Assembly (NCBI GenBank): GCA_018818445.1 | Contig: JAHISC010000048.1 | Location: forward strand, 1 to 12,759 | From: Patescibacteria group bacterium | Lineage (GTDB): Bacteria; Patescibacteriota; Patescibacteriia; UBA9934 | Length of the DNA: 12,759 bases | Direction of reading: 5' to 3' | Shown here: positions 1 to 7,117 of the stretch, piece after piece | Position numbering within the stretch: the first letter of the stretch is position 1 | Layout: each line of letters starts with the position of its first letter | Program-made: the position numbers and the translations under genes | Notes under the pieces: generated by a model | What the model saw: the letters and a program-made list of their open reading frames with translations, nothing else | Databases searched by the model: none | Told to the model about the DNA's origin: nothing

Positions 1-495
1 CACTGGCACCATTCCAGCTGCTACTGCTGCTGCTGAACCACCAGAGGAACCACCAGGAACTTTGTCAGTGTTGTGCGGATTACGAGTTTTTTGAAAAGCT
101 GAGGTTTCAGTGGAGGAACCCATGGCAAATTCATCCATGTTAGTTCGGCCGATAATAATTGCTCCAGCTGCCAATAAGCGCTCAACTACTGTTGAGTTGT
201 ATGCCGCCTTATAGTTCTCAAGAATTTTTGACCCAGCACTAGCAGTGTGACCTTGATACAAAATATTGTCCTTAATTGCAATTGGCACTCCTGCCAAACG
301 TGGAACGTCTTTTTTCTTTTTGATATCTTCGTCGATCTGCTTTGCTCGTTCTCTGGCCTCTGTTTCAAAAACTTCCAAAAAAGCACCAATCTTATGGTCG
401 TTTTCTTTAATTACTGCCAGCGATTCCTCAACAGCTTGCAAGGCAGTCATTTTCCCGTCGCGAACAGCATCTCTGATTTCCAATGCACTTTTCAT
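1..495 (-). CDS. gatA: Asp/Glu-tRNA amidotransferase subunit A, N-terminal part (cut by window edge)
   Basis: First 165 residues of the glutaminase/amidase subunit of GatCAB, which turns Glu-tRNA(Gln) and/or Asp-tRNA(Asn) into the correctly amidated tRNA using ammonia from glutamine. Seen: the amidase-signature Lys in GVPIAIKDN (Lys75) and the glycine/serine signature GGSSGGSAAAVAAG (from residue 148), whose Ser150 is spaced from Lys75 as the cis-Ser of the Ser-cisSer-Lys triad is in known GatA. The nucleophilic Ser, expected about 24 residues later, lies beyond the left edge. The ATG at 495 follows the gatC stop by only 2 bp, so the two are co-transcribed and probably translationally coupled; there is no Shine-Dalgarno. 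gatB is not in the window. Family assignment is certain; whether the substrate is Gln, Asn or both cannot be told. Confidence 0.96.
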   Translation of the reverse strand, partial: MKSALEIRDAVRDGKMTALQAVEESLAVIKENDHKIGAFLEVFETEARERAKQIDEDIKKKKDVPRLAGVPIAIKDNILYQGHTASAGSKILENYKAAYNSTVVERLLAAGAIIIGRTNMDEFAMGSSTETSAFQKTRNPHNTDKVPGGSSGGSAAAVAAGMVPV

Positions 496-497
496 AA

Positions 498-788
498 TTA
501 TTCGAAAACACCCGGCACTTCTAAAGCCTTGCCGGTTTTTTTAGGAAAATTAGCAATTACTTGCTCAATTTCTTGATCATCCCTAACAACAACATCATCA
601 CGAAAAACATTTTTCTCCTGTGTTAAATAAGCTTTTGGAGACACATTGGAAGTATCTACTTCGTGAAGTTTGCTCACATAAGCCACAATTGAAGGCAATT
701 GCTCTTCCAACTGAGTCCGTTCTTCATCGCTTAATGAAAGCATGGAAAGATCTGCTACTTTATCAATATCGAATTCAATGTTTGACAT
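498..788 (-). CDS. gatC: Asp/Glu-tRNA amidotransferase subunit C
   Basis: A 96-residue small subunit of GatCAB; in the known complex GatC wraps around the GatA-GatB interface and is needed for stable folding of GatA. The length is that of the family (about 95-100 aa). Seen: an N-terminal helix-rich segment with the usual GatC flavour (VADLSMLSLSDEER, then a long helix through VAYVSKLHEVDT), followed by an extended C-terminal part with conserved-looking RDD and the ending ALEVPGVFE, as is common in GatC. It begins at ATG 788, 51 bp after the ligA stop, and runs into gatA with a 2-bp gap. No Shine-Dalgarno precedes it. Confidence 0.93.
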   Translation of the reverse strand: MSNIEFDIDKVADLSMLSLSDEERTQLEEQLPSIVAYVSKLHEVDTSNVSPKAYLTQEKNVFRDDVVVRDDQEIEQVIANFPKKTGKALEVPGVFE

Positions 789-839
789 ATTAACTCAGGG
801 TTTAGGGATAAGGTGTTAGAAGCTAGGAACGGAGATTTT
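789..839. other. ligA-gatC spacer, TAGG-rich
   Basis: This short spacer holds no gene. Its plus strand (798-833) is purine-biased and made of degenerate TTAGG/TAGG steps (GGGTTTAGGGATAAGG, then GTTAGAAGCTAGGAACGG). I see no clear -10/-35 pair or hairpin terminator, so gatC may be transcribed from ligA by read-through. Confidence 0.4.
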
Positions 840-2903
840 TTAATCATTACGACCAAGCTTACGCAAAAACTCATCTTCTTTCAAGATTGGCACACTTAAA
901 CTTTTGGCTTTTTCTAATTTGGAACCAGCATTAGCGCCAGCTACTACAAAATTCGTCTTTTTACTGACTGAGCCGGAGACAGATCCACCTTGATCCTGAA
1001 TAGCTGCCTTAGCTTCGTCGCGTGTTAATTTTTCTAAGGTGCCAGTGAGTACAAAAGTCATACCAGCAAATTTTGCACCAGATGTTTTGTAAGGCACAAC
1101 CTTGACACCAACCGAATTATAAGTCTGAAGCATTTCTTTGGTGCGCTGATCCTGGAAAAAGTCGACAATTGACTCGGCCACAATATCACCAACATCTTCG
1201 ATTGCCGTTAATTGTTCTTGGTTAGCTCGGCTGATTTTATCTAGGTTGCCAAAACTTCTAGCTAAAGCGAGCGCCGTTTCACTGCCAACGTTGGGTATAC
1301 TAAGAGCGACTAAAAAATGTGGTAGATCAATTTCTTTTCTAAGCTCAATTTCTTCTAATAACTTCTTAGCTGAAACTTCACCATAACCTTCCAGCACAGC
1401 AATTTCTTGTTCTGATAATTTAAAAAGATCTGGAGCTGATTGTAAAATGCCAGCGTTAATAAAATGTTCAACTGTTTTGCCACCCAACCCATCGATCTGA
1501 AAAGCTCGAGCTGCATGCAAAATGCGCTCGCGTTCCATTGAAAAACACTTTTTATTGGAGCAGACAATGTCGACAGCGCCAGATTTCTGATCCAAAATTG
1601 AATCACAAACTGGACATTTTTTTGGTATTACAACATTTTTTTCACTACCGTCTCTCATTTCTTTTAGAACCTTCGTAATCTTTGGAATAATATCCCCTGC
1701 TTTGGTCAGAATTACAGTATCACCAATTTTTAAGCTAAGTCGTTTGATTTCATCGGCATTGTGCAAAGTAGCGTGTGTAACAGTTGTACCAGCTACGAAA
1801 GTTGGCTCAACCGTGGCTACTGGAGTCAGTTTACCAGTTCTGCCTACAAACCAATCAACCCGCTCAACCTTTGTTGTTGCTTCCTCTGGCGGAAACTTCC
1901 AAGCTACAAGTCCGCGCGGCGTTTTTCCAACCACACCTAGCTCTCTAAAATCTCGCGCCTCATTAACTCTAACCACAGTTCCATCTATCCAATAGTCCAG
2001 CTTTTCTCTTTGCTGCTGGAGATTGTCGAGATACTGGCGAACACTGGAAGTAGTTTTTTGTAAGGCGCCGGCTGTTGTGTTAAATCCTAGTAATTGCAAA
2101 ATTGCCATTGCAGCATCCTGATTTATGTCTCCCAGCCCCAAAAGTGACCATGCTCTGAAGTCTAGTGGACGCGAAGCTGTGACTGCTGGATCGAGTTGGC
2201 GAACACTACCGGCTGAGATGTTACGCGGATTAGCAAAGTCAGGCTTGCCTGCTTTCTGTTGAGCCTTGTTAAGCTTGGAAAAATCTGATTTCTTCATGAA
2301 AATTTCACCACGAACATTGATTTCTCCAGACTCGGACTCAAGAGCTTCTAAGATGGACTTAGGTAAATCAAATTGCTTAGCTAGTTTTGATAGCTCTTTT
2401 GCAGTCAAGATTCGCAACTTTAATGGCACAGCTTCGATTGTCTTTACATTTTGTGTGATATCTTCACCAATTCGTCCGTCACCTCTTGTAGCTGCAGTCT
2501 CCAGAAGACCGTTTTTGTAAATCAAAGAAACTGCCAAACCATCAATCTTGGTCATGCAGTAAAAACTTTTAACCTTTTTTCCACCAACTTTTTCTGCCCG
2601 CTCAGCCCAAGCAAGGAACTCTGCTTCAGAAAAAACATCTTCCATCGAAAGCATCCGTTCTTTGTGCTTAACTTTTTGAAATTTATCCAACGGCCGGCCG
2701 CCAATACGCTGAGTTGGAGAGTCTTTTGTGATCAAATCAGGAAACTGAGTTTCAAGTTCGTAAAGTTCATGTTTTAAGGAATCTAGTGCTGCTTCTGAAA
2801 TTTCTTGCTTATCCAAGACATGATACAAATAACGGTGATGATCAATCACCTGTCGTAATTTTTTGATTCTTTTTTCCGCCTCAGTCTTAGATAGCTGTTT
2901 CAT
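840..2903 (-). CDS. ligA: NAD+-dependent DNA ligase
   Basis: 687 residues, full length for the family. It seals nicks in duplex DNA (Okazaki fragments, repair) using NAD+ as AMP donor. Domains in order: Ia with the NAD+-binding tyrosines (HHRYLYHVLD, about 22-31); adenylation domain with nucleophile Lys119 in TKIDGLAVSL, then RGE (about 198-200), DGTVVRV (307-313) and AWKFPPEE (334-341); OB fold; a four-cysteine zinc finger (Cys430, Cys433, Cys448, Cys453); helix-hairpin-helix repeats (about 465-590); and a C-terminal BRCT domain (about 610-687, FAGMTFVLTGTL). All catalytic motifs are intact. It follows the prepilin peptidase gene by 54 bp but has its own promoter-like sequence, whose -10 lies 6 nt before the ATG, so it is likely transcribed separately as a leaderless mRNA. 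Confidence 0.98.
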   Translation of the reverse strand: MKQLSKTEAEKRIKKLRQVIDHHRYLYHVLDKQEISEAALDSLKHELYELETQFPDLITKDSPTQRIGGRPLDKFQKVKHKERMLSMEDVFSEAEFLAWAERAEKVGGKKVKSFYCMTKIDGLAVSLIYKNGLLETAATRGDGRIGEDITQNVKTIEAVPLKLRILTAKELSKLAKQFDLPKSILEALESESGEINVRGEIFMKKSDFSKLNKAQQKAGKPDFANPRNISAGSVRQLDPAVTASRPLDFRAWSLLGLGDINQDAAMAILQLLGFNTTAGALQKTTSSVRQYLDNLQQQREKLDYWIDGTVVRVNEARDFRELGVVGKTPRGLVAWKFPPEEATTKVERVDWFVGRTGKLTPVATVEPTFVAGTTVTHATLHNADEIKRLSLKIGDTVILTKAGDIIPKITKVLKEMRDGSEKNVVIPKKCPVCDSILDQKSGAVDIVCSNKKCFSMERERILHAARAFQIDGLGGKTVEHFINAGILQSAPDLFKLSEQEIAVLEGYGEVSAKKLLEEIELRKEIDLPHFLVALSIPNVGSETALALARSFGNLDKISRANQEQLTAIEDVGDIVAESIVDFFQDQRTKEMLQTYNSVGVKVVPYKTSGAKFAGMTFVLTGTLEKLTRDEAKAAIQDQGGSVSGSVSKKTNFVVAGANAGSKLEKAKSLSVPILKEDEFLRKLGRND

Positions 2904-2909
2904 GCAGCT

Positions 2910-2938
2910 ATTTTAGCACGTTTTATTTACGTAAACAA
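2910..2938 (-). promoter_or_regulatory. ligA promoter, apparently leaderless
   Basis: On the minus strand, TTGTTT (2938-2933), a 17-bp spacer and TAAAAT (2915-2910) form a sigma70-type pair, 5/6 at the -10 and weaker at the -35. The -10 ends only 6 nt before the ligA ATG at 2903, so a start about 7 nt downstream falls at or beside the A of the start codon. No Shine-Dalgarno is present, which agrees with a leaderless transcript. Confidence 0.5.
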
Positions 2939-2957
2939 TGGGAAATATCCAAAATAT

Positions 2958-3752
2958 CTAGCTAAAAAAACCTAAATACCACTCCAGCATATATGGCCCC
3001 AAGATCATGGTAATGAGTGTAGCAGCGGCCATAAAAGTACCAAACGGCACTTGGCTGTCTAATTTTCGTTTCTTGGTCAAAATTAAGATAATCCCAAAAA
3101 TTGCACCCAGAATATACGATAGAAATAGTGCCAGAACACCATTGGAAACTCCTAGTAAAAAACCCATCAACATTCCCATACGTATATCTCCGCCACCAAC
3201 CCATTTGCCACTGGAAACAAGAAATTGAAAAGCAAAGAATCCACCAATGAATAAACCGCCGAGCAAAAGGTTAATTGCATCAGCGCCTAGGGCAAGATTG
3301 AATACTATAGCTAGGATGATCGCCGGAATCGAAAACCGATCCAAAATATAACTATACTTAAAATCGTAAACAAAAATAATTAACAAGAAAACAGACATGA
3401 CTGCATCGCGGACAAATAGAGCCAACCACTCGCTTCCATCGATCCAATCTGGCACACCAATACCCAAAGCAGCACGTGCGAACAAGACGCCAAACATTAC
3501 TCCAGTAATCAACTCTACGGCTGGATACTGCCACTCGATGGTTGCTGAACAACTACGACAACGGCCTTTTAGAGCAAAATAACTAAGAACAGGGACCAAA
3601 TCGATTGGCGAGATTGGCACTTCGCAGGTTCTACATTTTGACCGCCCTTTCCAAAAAGCCTCGTCAGTCTTGGTTCTGAACACTACAACATTAACAAAAC
3701 TACCAACTATAACTCCTAAAACCGCAGCTAAAATTGTCCAAACAATAATCAT
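2958..3752 (-). CDS. pilD: Prepilin peptidase (A24 family, PilD-like)
   Basis: A 264-residue inner-membrane aspartic protease that cleaves the short leader of type IV prepilins and, in many family members, N-methylates the new N-terminus. Seen: N-terminal membrane helix and GSFVNVVVFR (17-26), the usual start of the methylase region; a cytoplasmic zinc site made of two CxxC pairs (Cys40/Cys43 and Cys65/Cys68); then several hydrophobic helices; and the two catalytic aspartates, Asp130 in FVYDFKYSYILD and Asp189 in GGGDIRMG. It begins 3 bp after the stop of the pilin-like gene, its probable substrate, so they share a transcript. All key residues are present. No Shine-Dalgarno. Confidence 0.95.
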   Translation of the reverse strand: MIIVWTILAAVLGVIVGSFVNVVVFRTKTDEAFWKGRSKCRTCEVPISPIDLVPVLSYFALKGRCRSCSATIEWQYPAVELITGVMFGVLFARAALGIGVPDWIDGSEWLALFVRDAVMSVFLLIIFVYDFKYSYILDRFSIPAIILAIVFNLALGADAINLLLGGLFIGGFFAFQFLVSSGKWVGGGDIRMGMLMGFLLGVSNGVLALFLSYILGAIFGIILILTKKRKLDSQVPFGTFMAAATLITMILGPYMLEWYLGFFS

Positions 3753-3755
3753 ATT

Positions 3756-4259
3756 TTATTGTGCAGGAATTGGGCAAGCTCCTAACTGAAATCCTCTCTC
3801 AGTGGCGCAGTTTGCTCCTTTTCCTAAACCTAATAATGAATTATTTTTTTCAAGCTCAAAAGAAATTAAATAAGATTGTCCACTGCTAAAATAGCAATAT
3901 GAATCTTTTATTCCGGAACATTCAACCATACCATCTAAACCAGTTCTTGGTGGTGCTGGTACTAAATCTAAATAAACAGTGTCTGTTGACTGGTTGCAAG
4001 AAGCTGAAAAACCACTGTCACTCAAACATGCAGTAGAAGCCTCACCGATTGCAAAAGAAGTTGACCATTTTGGATACTCACTTGAATCATTAAAATACAT
4101 TTCAAGACCAGCTTGTACTTGCCTGACATCAGAAAGCCTAACAGCGTCTCTTGCCTGTGCTCTGGCATTCATGATCGCCAAAACAGCAGCCAGACCTAGT
4201 AAACCAATTACTAGTCCAACGATTAATATTTCAATTCTCGAAATTCCTTGTCCTTCCAT
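3756..4259 (-). CDS. Type IV pilin-like protein (pseudopilin) with six cysteines
   Basis: 167 residues. The N-terminus is a class III (prepilin) signal: a five-residue leader MEGQG, then ISRIEILIVGLVIGLLGL, with Glu at +5 and a hydrophobic helix of about 20 residues (about 11-30) followed by a charged continuation (RAQARDAVRLSDVRQVQAGL), the classic N-terminal pilin helix. It should be cut after Gly5 by the peptidase encoded 3 bp downstream. Oddities: +1 is Ile instead of the common Phe, the leader has Glu and no Lys/Arg, and the soluble head carries six Cys (78, 88, 114, 122, 151, 162), enough for three disulfides. An in-frame TGA four codons upstream, with no start codon between, fixes the start. 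Major versus minor pilin cannot be told from one gene. Confidence 0.88.
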   Translation of the reverse strand: MEGQGISRIEILIVGLVIGLLGLAAVLAIMNARAQARDAVRLSDVRQVQAGLEMYFNDSSEYPKWSTSFAIGEASTACLSDSGFSASCNQSTDTVYLDLVPAPPRTGLDGMVECSGIKDSYCYFSSGQSYLISFELEKNNSLLGLGKGANCATERGFQLGACPIPAQ

Positions 4260-4263
4260 AAAA

Positions 4264-4632
4264 TTATTGTATCAATTTACGCATATTTTGTACGATGTCA
4301 TGTGGACTAAAATGTCCAAAGATGAAAAATCCACTTGCCCCTGCATTGCGCGCTGCCTCAATCATTTTCTTATCTGCCTTATCTGTCATAAGAGCAATCT
4401 TAGTTTTCAGAAGCGTAGGTAATGATCGCAAGCGCTTCATTTCAATTAGGATGTCTGCAACACAAGATGTGTCAATTAGTAATATCTGCGGTCTTACTTT
4501 AGAAGCTTTTTTCTCTGCTTCTTCAATATCTTCTGCAATATTTACTATCCAGCCAGCGCGTTGCATTTTTTTGCCGTAGATACCTGCTAAGTGCTGATCG
4601 CAAGCTAAGATAACAATTGATGGTTCTTGCAT
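4264..4632 (-). CDS. Stand-alone receiver-like protein (degenerate CheY fold)
   Basis: 122 residues with a CheY-like alternating pattern and no output domain. Seen: strand 1 SIVILACDQ with a single acidic residue, Asp12, at the metal-binding corner; the putative phosphoacceptor Asp54 in ILLIDTS; the switch Thr83 in IALMTDKAD; and GASGFFIFGHF (98-108) at the place where receivers have the conserved Lys-Pro. By that alignment the Lys is Phe105 and the Pro is Gly106, so normal phosphorylation signalling is doubtful. I chose ATG 4632, 5 bp after the pilM stop; a longer reading back to 4746 would overlap pilM by over 100 bp and its extra residues look like a shadow of the pilM frame. Position between pilM and the pilin gene suggests a role in pilus control or assembly (inference). 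Confidence 0.8.
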   Translation of the reverse strand: MQEPSIVILACDQHLAGIYGKKMQRAGWIVNIAEDIEEAEKKASKVRPQILLIDTSCVADILIEMKRLRSLPTLLKTKIALMTDKADKKMIEAARNAGASGFFIFGHFSPHDIVQNMRKLIQ

Positions 4633-4637
4633 AGAAC

Positions 4638-5753
4638 CTATTTCTTTTCCAAATCTTTCATTGCCAAACCAATGGCCACCGAAAATCGTGAACCTATTTC
4701 GTCGAGTACTGGTCGCAATGCGGCTGGTGTTGCAACTCTGGCCCAAGGATCACCAATATAGACGTTTAGATTCAGTGTCTCTGAAAGAAAAGTGTCAATC
4801 TGCGGTAATTGCGCTGATCCACCAGTAATAATAATTTTTTCAACAGATGAGTGATCATGAAAATCTTGTGCCGCATAAAGTTCCAAAGCATATTTAACCT
4901 CATGCATTATTGGCATCATCGCCTCTTTGAGAACCGGTGGAAGCACAGTGTCTGATTCAGCCATAGATAAATCTCGTTTGGATTGTTCTGCCTCCGAATG
5001 CGAGACACCCATTTGCTGAGCCATCATTTTAGTCACATTTTCCCCACCAGCCTGAATACTACGATGCAAAAATGGAATGCCGTTATTGACAATAGTGATG
5101 TTGGTGCGTCTATAACCAATGTCAACAATCAAAATTCGTGCCTTATCTTTACCAACCAAAGAACGAATTAAAGCAAAAGCTTCTGTTTCCAAAGAAATAA
5201 GTTCTAGTTTAGCAAGTTTGAAAATCTCAACATACTTTGCAACCAAATCTTTTGGTGCGCCAGAAACAAGCACTCTAATATGTTTGCCAGAATCACTTTC
5301 TTTTTCTTGCTCAGATTTCTCACTAGACTCTAATTTTGGCAACAGATCTTTATCGATAACTGTAGTATCCAGAATCATTTCCTCAATTGGCAAGGGAGCC
5401 AGTTTTTTTACCTGAGCTTCGATAGCCGGACGGATATCTTCTTTTGCGCTTTTTGGTCGAGGAATGGTTATAATTGCGTGAAAAATAGACTGACTTGGCA
5501 AAGATGCATTAGCTCGTCTTGATTTTATGCCCGCTTCTTTAAGGATACGTGTCAGAATTTCAGCAGCTTGTTTGGGAGAGTCTAGTAGCGTAGGAGCCTT
5601 GTCCTCGTACTTTTTGAGTTCCGAAAAACCGTACGTCGCTAAACGTACGCGGTTTTTTTCAGGGATCAGTTCAACAGCTTTAATTCCTCCTGCCCCAATA
5701 TCAACGCCGACGAGACCTGGCGTCTCCGCTTTCTTTTTACCAAAGAGAGCCAT
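4638..5753 (-). CDS. pilM: Type IV pilus assembly protein PilM
   Basis: 371-residue actin/FtsA-like ATP-binding protein. In known systems PilM is the cytoplasmic member of the pilus alignment complex and binds the N-terminal tail of PilN. Seen: N-terminal basic stretch MALFGKKK typical of PilM; phosphate 1 motif GVDIGAGGIKAVEL (16-29); phosphate 2 motif ILIVDIGYRRTNITIVNNG (207-225); adenosine motif IIITGGSAQLPQI (307-319). A low-complexity charged insert (about 141-157, rich in Ser, Glu and Lys) sits in the middle of the protein. pilN and pilO, the usual next genes, are absent here; a receiver gene and a pilin gene follow instead. Fourteen bases separate it from rnhA and these contain a perfect extended -10, so pilM heads its own unit. 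Confidence 0.95.
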   Translation of the reverse strand: MALFGKKKAETPGLVGVDIGAGGIKAVELIPEKNRVRLATYGFSELKKYEDKAPTLLDSPKQAAEILTRILKEAGIKSRRANASLPSQSIFHAIITIPRPKSAKEDIRPAIEAQVKKLAPLPIEEMILDTTVIDKDLLPKLESSEKSEQEKESDSGKHIRVLVSGAPKDLVAKYVEIFKLAKLELISLETEAFALIRSLVGKDKARILIVDIGYRRTNITIVNNGIPFLHRSIQAGGENVTKMMAQQMGVSHSEAEQSKRDLSMAESDTVLPPVLKEAMMPIMHEVKYALELYAAQDFHDHSSVEKIIITGGSAQLPQIDTFLSETLNLNVYIGDPWARVATPAALRPVLDEIGSRFSVAIGLAMKDLEKK

Positions 5754-5761
5754 ACAAAACG

Positions 5762-5770
5762 ATTATATCA
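5762..5770 (-). promoter_or_regulatory. pilM operon extended -10 promoter
   Basis: The minus strand reads TGATATAAT (5770-5762), a perfect TATAAT with the TGn extension, 8 nt before the pilM ATG. The TGA is also the rnhA stop codon. No good -35 is visible 16-18 bp upstream, which is usual for extended -10 promoters. A start 7 nt downstream would leave about 2 nt of leader. Confidence 0.55.
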
Positions 5771-6196
5771 CAAGCCTAAGGCTTGATCGATGGCTTTATT
5801 AACCAAAGCGTCTGCAACTTTATTATACTCGCGGCGTACATGAGAAAATCTGATCTCACGAAATGACTGACGCAAATTATAAATCTCTAAAAACTTCTTA
5901 GCTAATTCTTCATTCCTAACTTTATATTCACCATTCAACTGTTTAACAGCAAGTTCTGAATCGAGCCGTACATCTAAAATCTGAATTCCGAGCTCTTTAG
6001 CTTTTTTTATTCCAATAACAATGGCATTGTATTCAGCCTGATTATTTGTAGCCCTACCAAGGTACTCGCTAACCTCGGCAATCTTTTTGCCGATTTTGTC
6101 ATCTTCTAGCTCAAACAAAACTGCGCCAGAAGCAGCTGGACCTGGGTTACCTCGAGCACCTCCATCGGCAAACATACGCGCGTGTTTGAGTGACAT
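5768..6196 (-). CDS. rnhA: Ribonuclease HI
   Basis: A 142-residue RNase H type 1 that cleaves the RNA strand of RNA-DNA hybrids (primer removal, R-loops). Catalytic carboxylates are in their usual settings: Asp11 in FADGGARGNPGPAA, Glu55 in NNQAEYNA, Asp79 in RLDSELAVKQLNG, and Asp129 in NKVADALVNKA; His119 in FSHVRREYN fits the flexible-loop histidine. No N-terminal hybrid-binding domain. The DGGARGNPGPA form resembles the compact RNase HI of the archaeal/bacillar type more than the E. coli enzyme. The ATG at 6196 has no Shine-Dalgarno and lies 12 bp from the inverted repeat of the transposase element, so its original promoter may have been displaced. Its stop overlaps the pilM promoter. Confidence 0.93.
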   Translation of the reverse strand: MSLKHARMFADGGARGNPGPAASGAVLFELEDDKIGKKIAEVSEYLGRATNNQAEYNAIVIGIKKAKELGIQILDVRLDSELAVKQLNGEYKVRNEELAKKFLEIYNLRQSFREIRFSHVRREYNKVADALVNKAIDQALGL

Positions 6197-6208
6197 ATTT
6201 TCAATATT

Positions 6209-6235
6209 GGGGTCAGGTCTTGAATCTTGAATTTT
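6209..6235 (-). repeat. Left inverted repeat, encodes the transposase C-terminus
   Basis: This copy begins GGGGTCAGGTCTTGAATC on the plus strand and is the exact reverse complement of 7118-7144. Its minus strand forms the last codons (NSRFKT) and the TGA stop of the transposase. Internally it holds a doubled 7-mer, ATTCAAG ATTCAAG, and a doubled GGTC. Confidence 0.9.
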
Positions 6236-7067
6236 TAATAATTTTACTAACTGAAGAATAGTGTATTTTCAAAAAATCAGCAATCTCTCTTTGAGAGTAA
6301 GCGCAACGAAAAAATGCGATTTCGATCATACGATTCCTATCTTTTTTGCCTTTACATTTTGTAAAAAGATCCTTTAACTTTGGTCTGCCTAGCATCCTTT
6401 CTCTTTTTGGTATTTCTTTCAGCTTATCTACATCGGGATTCAAACCCCATACAAAATCTACAAACTGTGGATATCCTAAAATATTACCCTCTACGACATC
6501 AACGAAAGGATTGCCGGAATCAATGCCGTCCAAAACAAATTTTCTATACTCTTGGCGAGCCAACGTCCGATCTTCACTAAAATGATTCAGTATCCAGTCA
6601 GTAGTTAGTAACCGTTCCGACTTCGTATATCCTGCTGTAGCTCTAAAACTACTCCACTTCCAGTCCCTGGGATGATTCACGATTTTTGCCCGGACTGGGT
6701 TTAGTACAATATAACGTGCTACCTCGAGCAAGTAGGTTTCCTTTTCAATAAGTGAAGAGTAGAAACGTCCTTTAAATACATGTCCGTCTCGCCCTTGAGT
6801 GTTATTAAATACCTGTGCATAACTGCTATTCAAATCGCGCATTCCCTTTGAAAGATTTCCTTCCGGTGTTTCTATTAGGAGGTGGTAATGATTATCCATC
6901 AAGCAATAAGCATGGCACATCCAGTTATGCGACTTGACGACTTTTGCTAAAATTTTTAAAAATTTAATTCTGTTGCAGTCTGAAACAAAAATTTCACGAC
7001 GATCATTTCCACGTGTCGAAAGATGATATAAGGCTCCAGAAAACTCTACTCGAAGCGGTCTTACCAT
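6213..7067 (-). CDS. REP-associated tyrosine transposase (RAYT, Y1_Tnp/HUH)
   Basis: 284-residue member of the IS200-like Y1 transposase superfamily, which nicks single-stranded DNA through a covalent tyrosine link. Seen: N-terminal RAYT opening MVRPLRVEFSGALYHLSTRG; the metal-binding HUH pair His60 and His62 in MDNHYHLLIETP; catalytic Tyr83 in LNSSYAQVFN followed by GHVFKGRF (95-102); YIVLNPVRAKIV (119-130) and WKWSSFRA (136-143), typical of RAYTs. The C-terminal part (about 240-280) reads as a helix-turn-helix (SQREIADFLKIHYSSVSKII) like those appended to many RAYTs. All catalytic residues are present and the frame is open. Base composition resembles the host genes, so it is not a recent arrival from a GC-rich donor. 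The final residues lie in the inverted repeat. Confidence 0.92.
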   Translation of the reverse strand: MVRPLRVEFSGALYHLSTRGNDRREIFVSDCNRIKFLKILAKVVKSHNWMCHAYCLMDNHYHLLIETPEGNLSKGMRDLNSSYAQVFNNTQGRDGHVFKGRFYSSLIEKETYLLEVARYIVLNPVRAKIVNHPRDWKWSSFRATAGYTKSERLLTTDWILNHFSEDRTLARQEYRKFVLDGIDSGNPFVDVVEGNILGYPQFVDFVWGLNPDVDKLKEIPKRERMLGRPKLKDLFTKCKGKKDRNRMIEIAFFRCAYSQREIADFLKIHYSSVSKIIKNSRFKT

Positions 7068-7075
7068 ATGGATAT

Positions 7076-7084
7076 ATTATATCA
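7076..7084 (-). promoter_or_regulatory. Transposase gene extended -10 promoter
   Basis: The minus strand reads TGATATAAT, a perfect -10 with TGn extension, 8 nt before the transposase ATG at 7067, the same spacing as at pilM. Repeat copy 7084-7110 covers the -14 to -40 region where a -35 would be, so the repeat could serve as a transposase-binding operator (inference). Confidence 0.55.
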
Positions 7085-7110
7085 AAATTCAAGATTAGAG
7101 ACCTGACCCT
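7084..7110 (+). repeat. Internal imperfect copy of the terminal repeat
   Basis: Same orientation as the copy at 7118-7144, 34 bp away start to start. It differs at three of 27 positions: a CA to AG change in the middle and the last base, C to T. Confidence 0.85.
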
Positions 7111-7117
7111 AGACTTG

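Noticed and set aside
4633..4746. N-terminal extension of the receiver protein to 160 aa
   Set aside because: It would overlap pilM by over 100 bp, and its residues (rich in Arg, Asn, Ser) look like an off-frame reading of the conserved pilM end. ATG 4632 gives a clean receiver fold.
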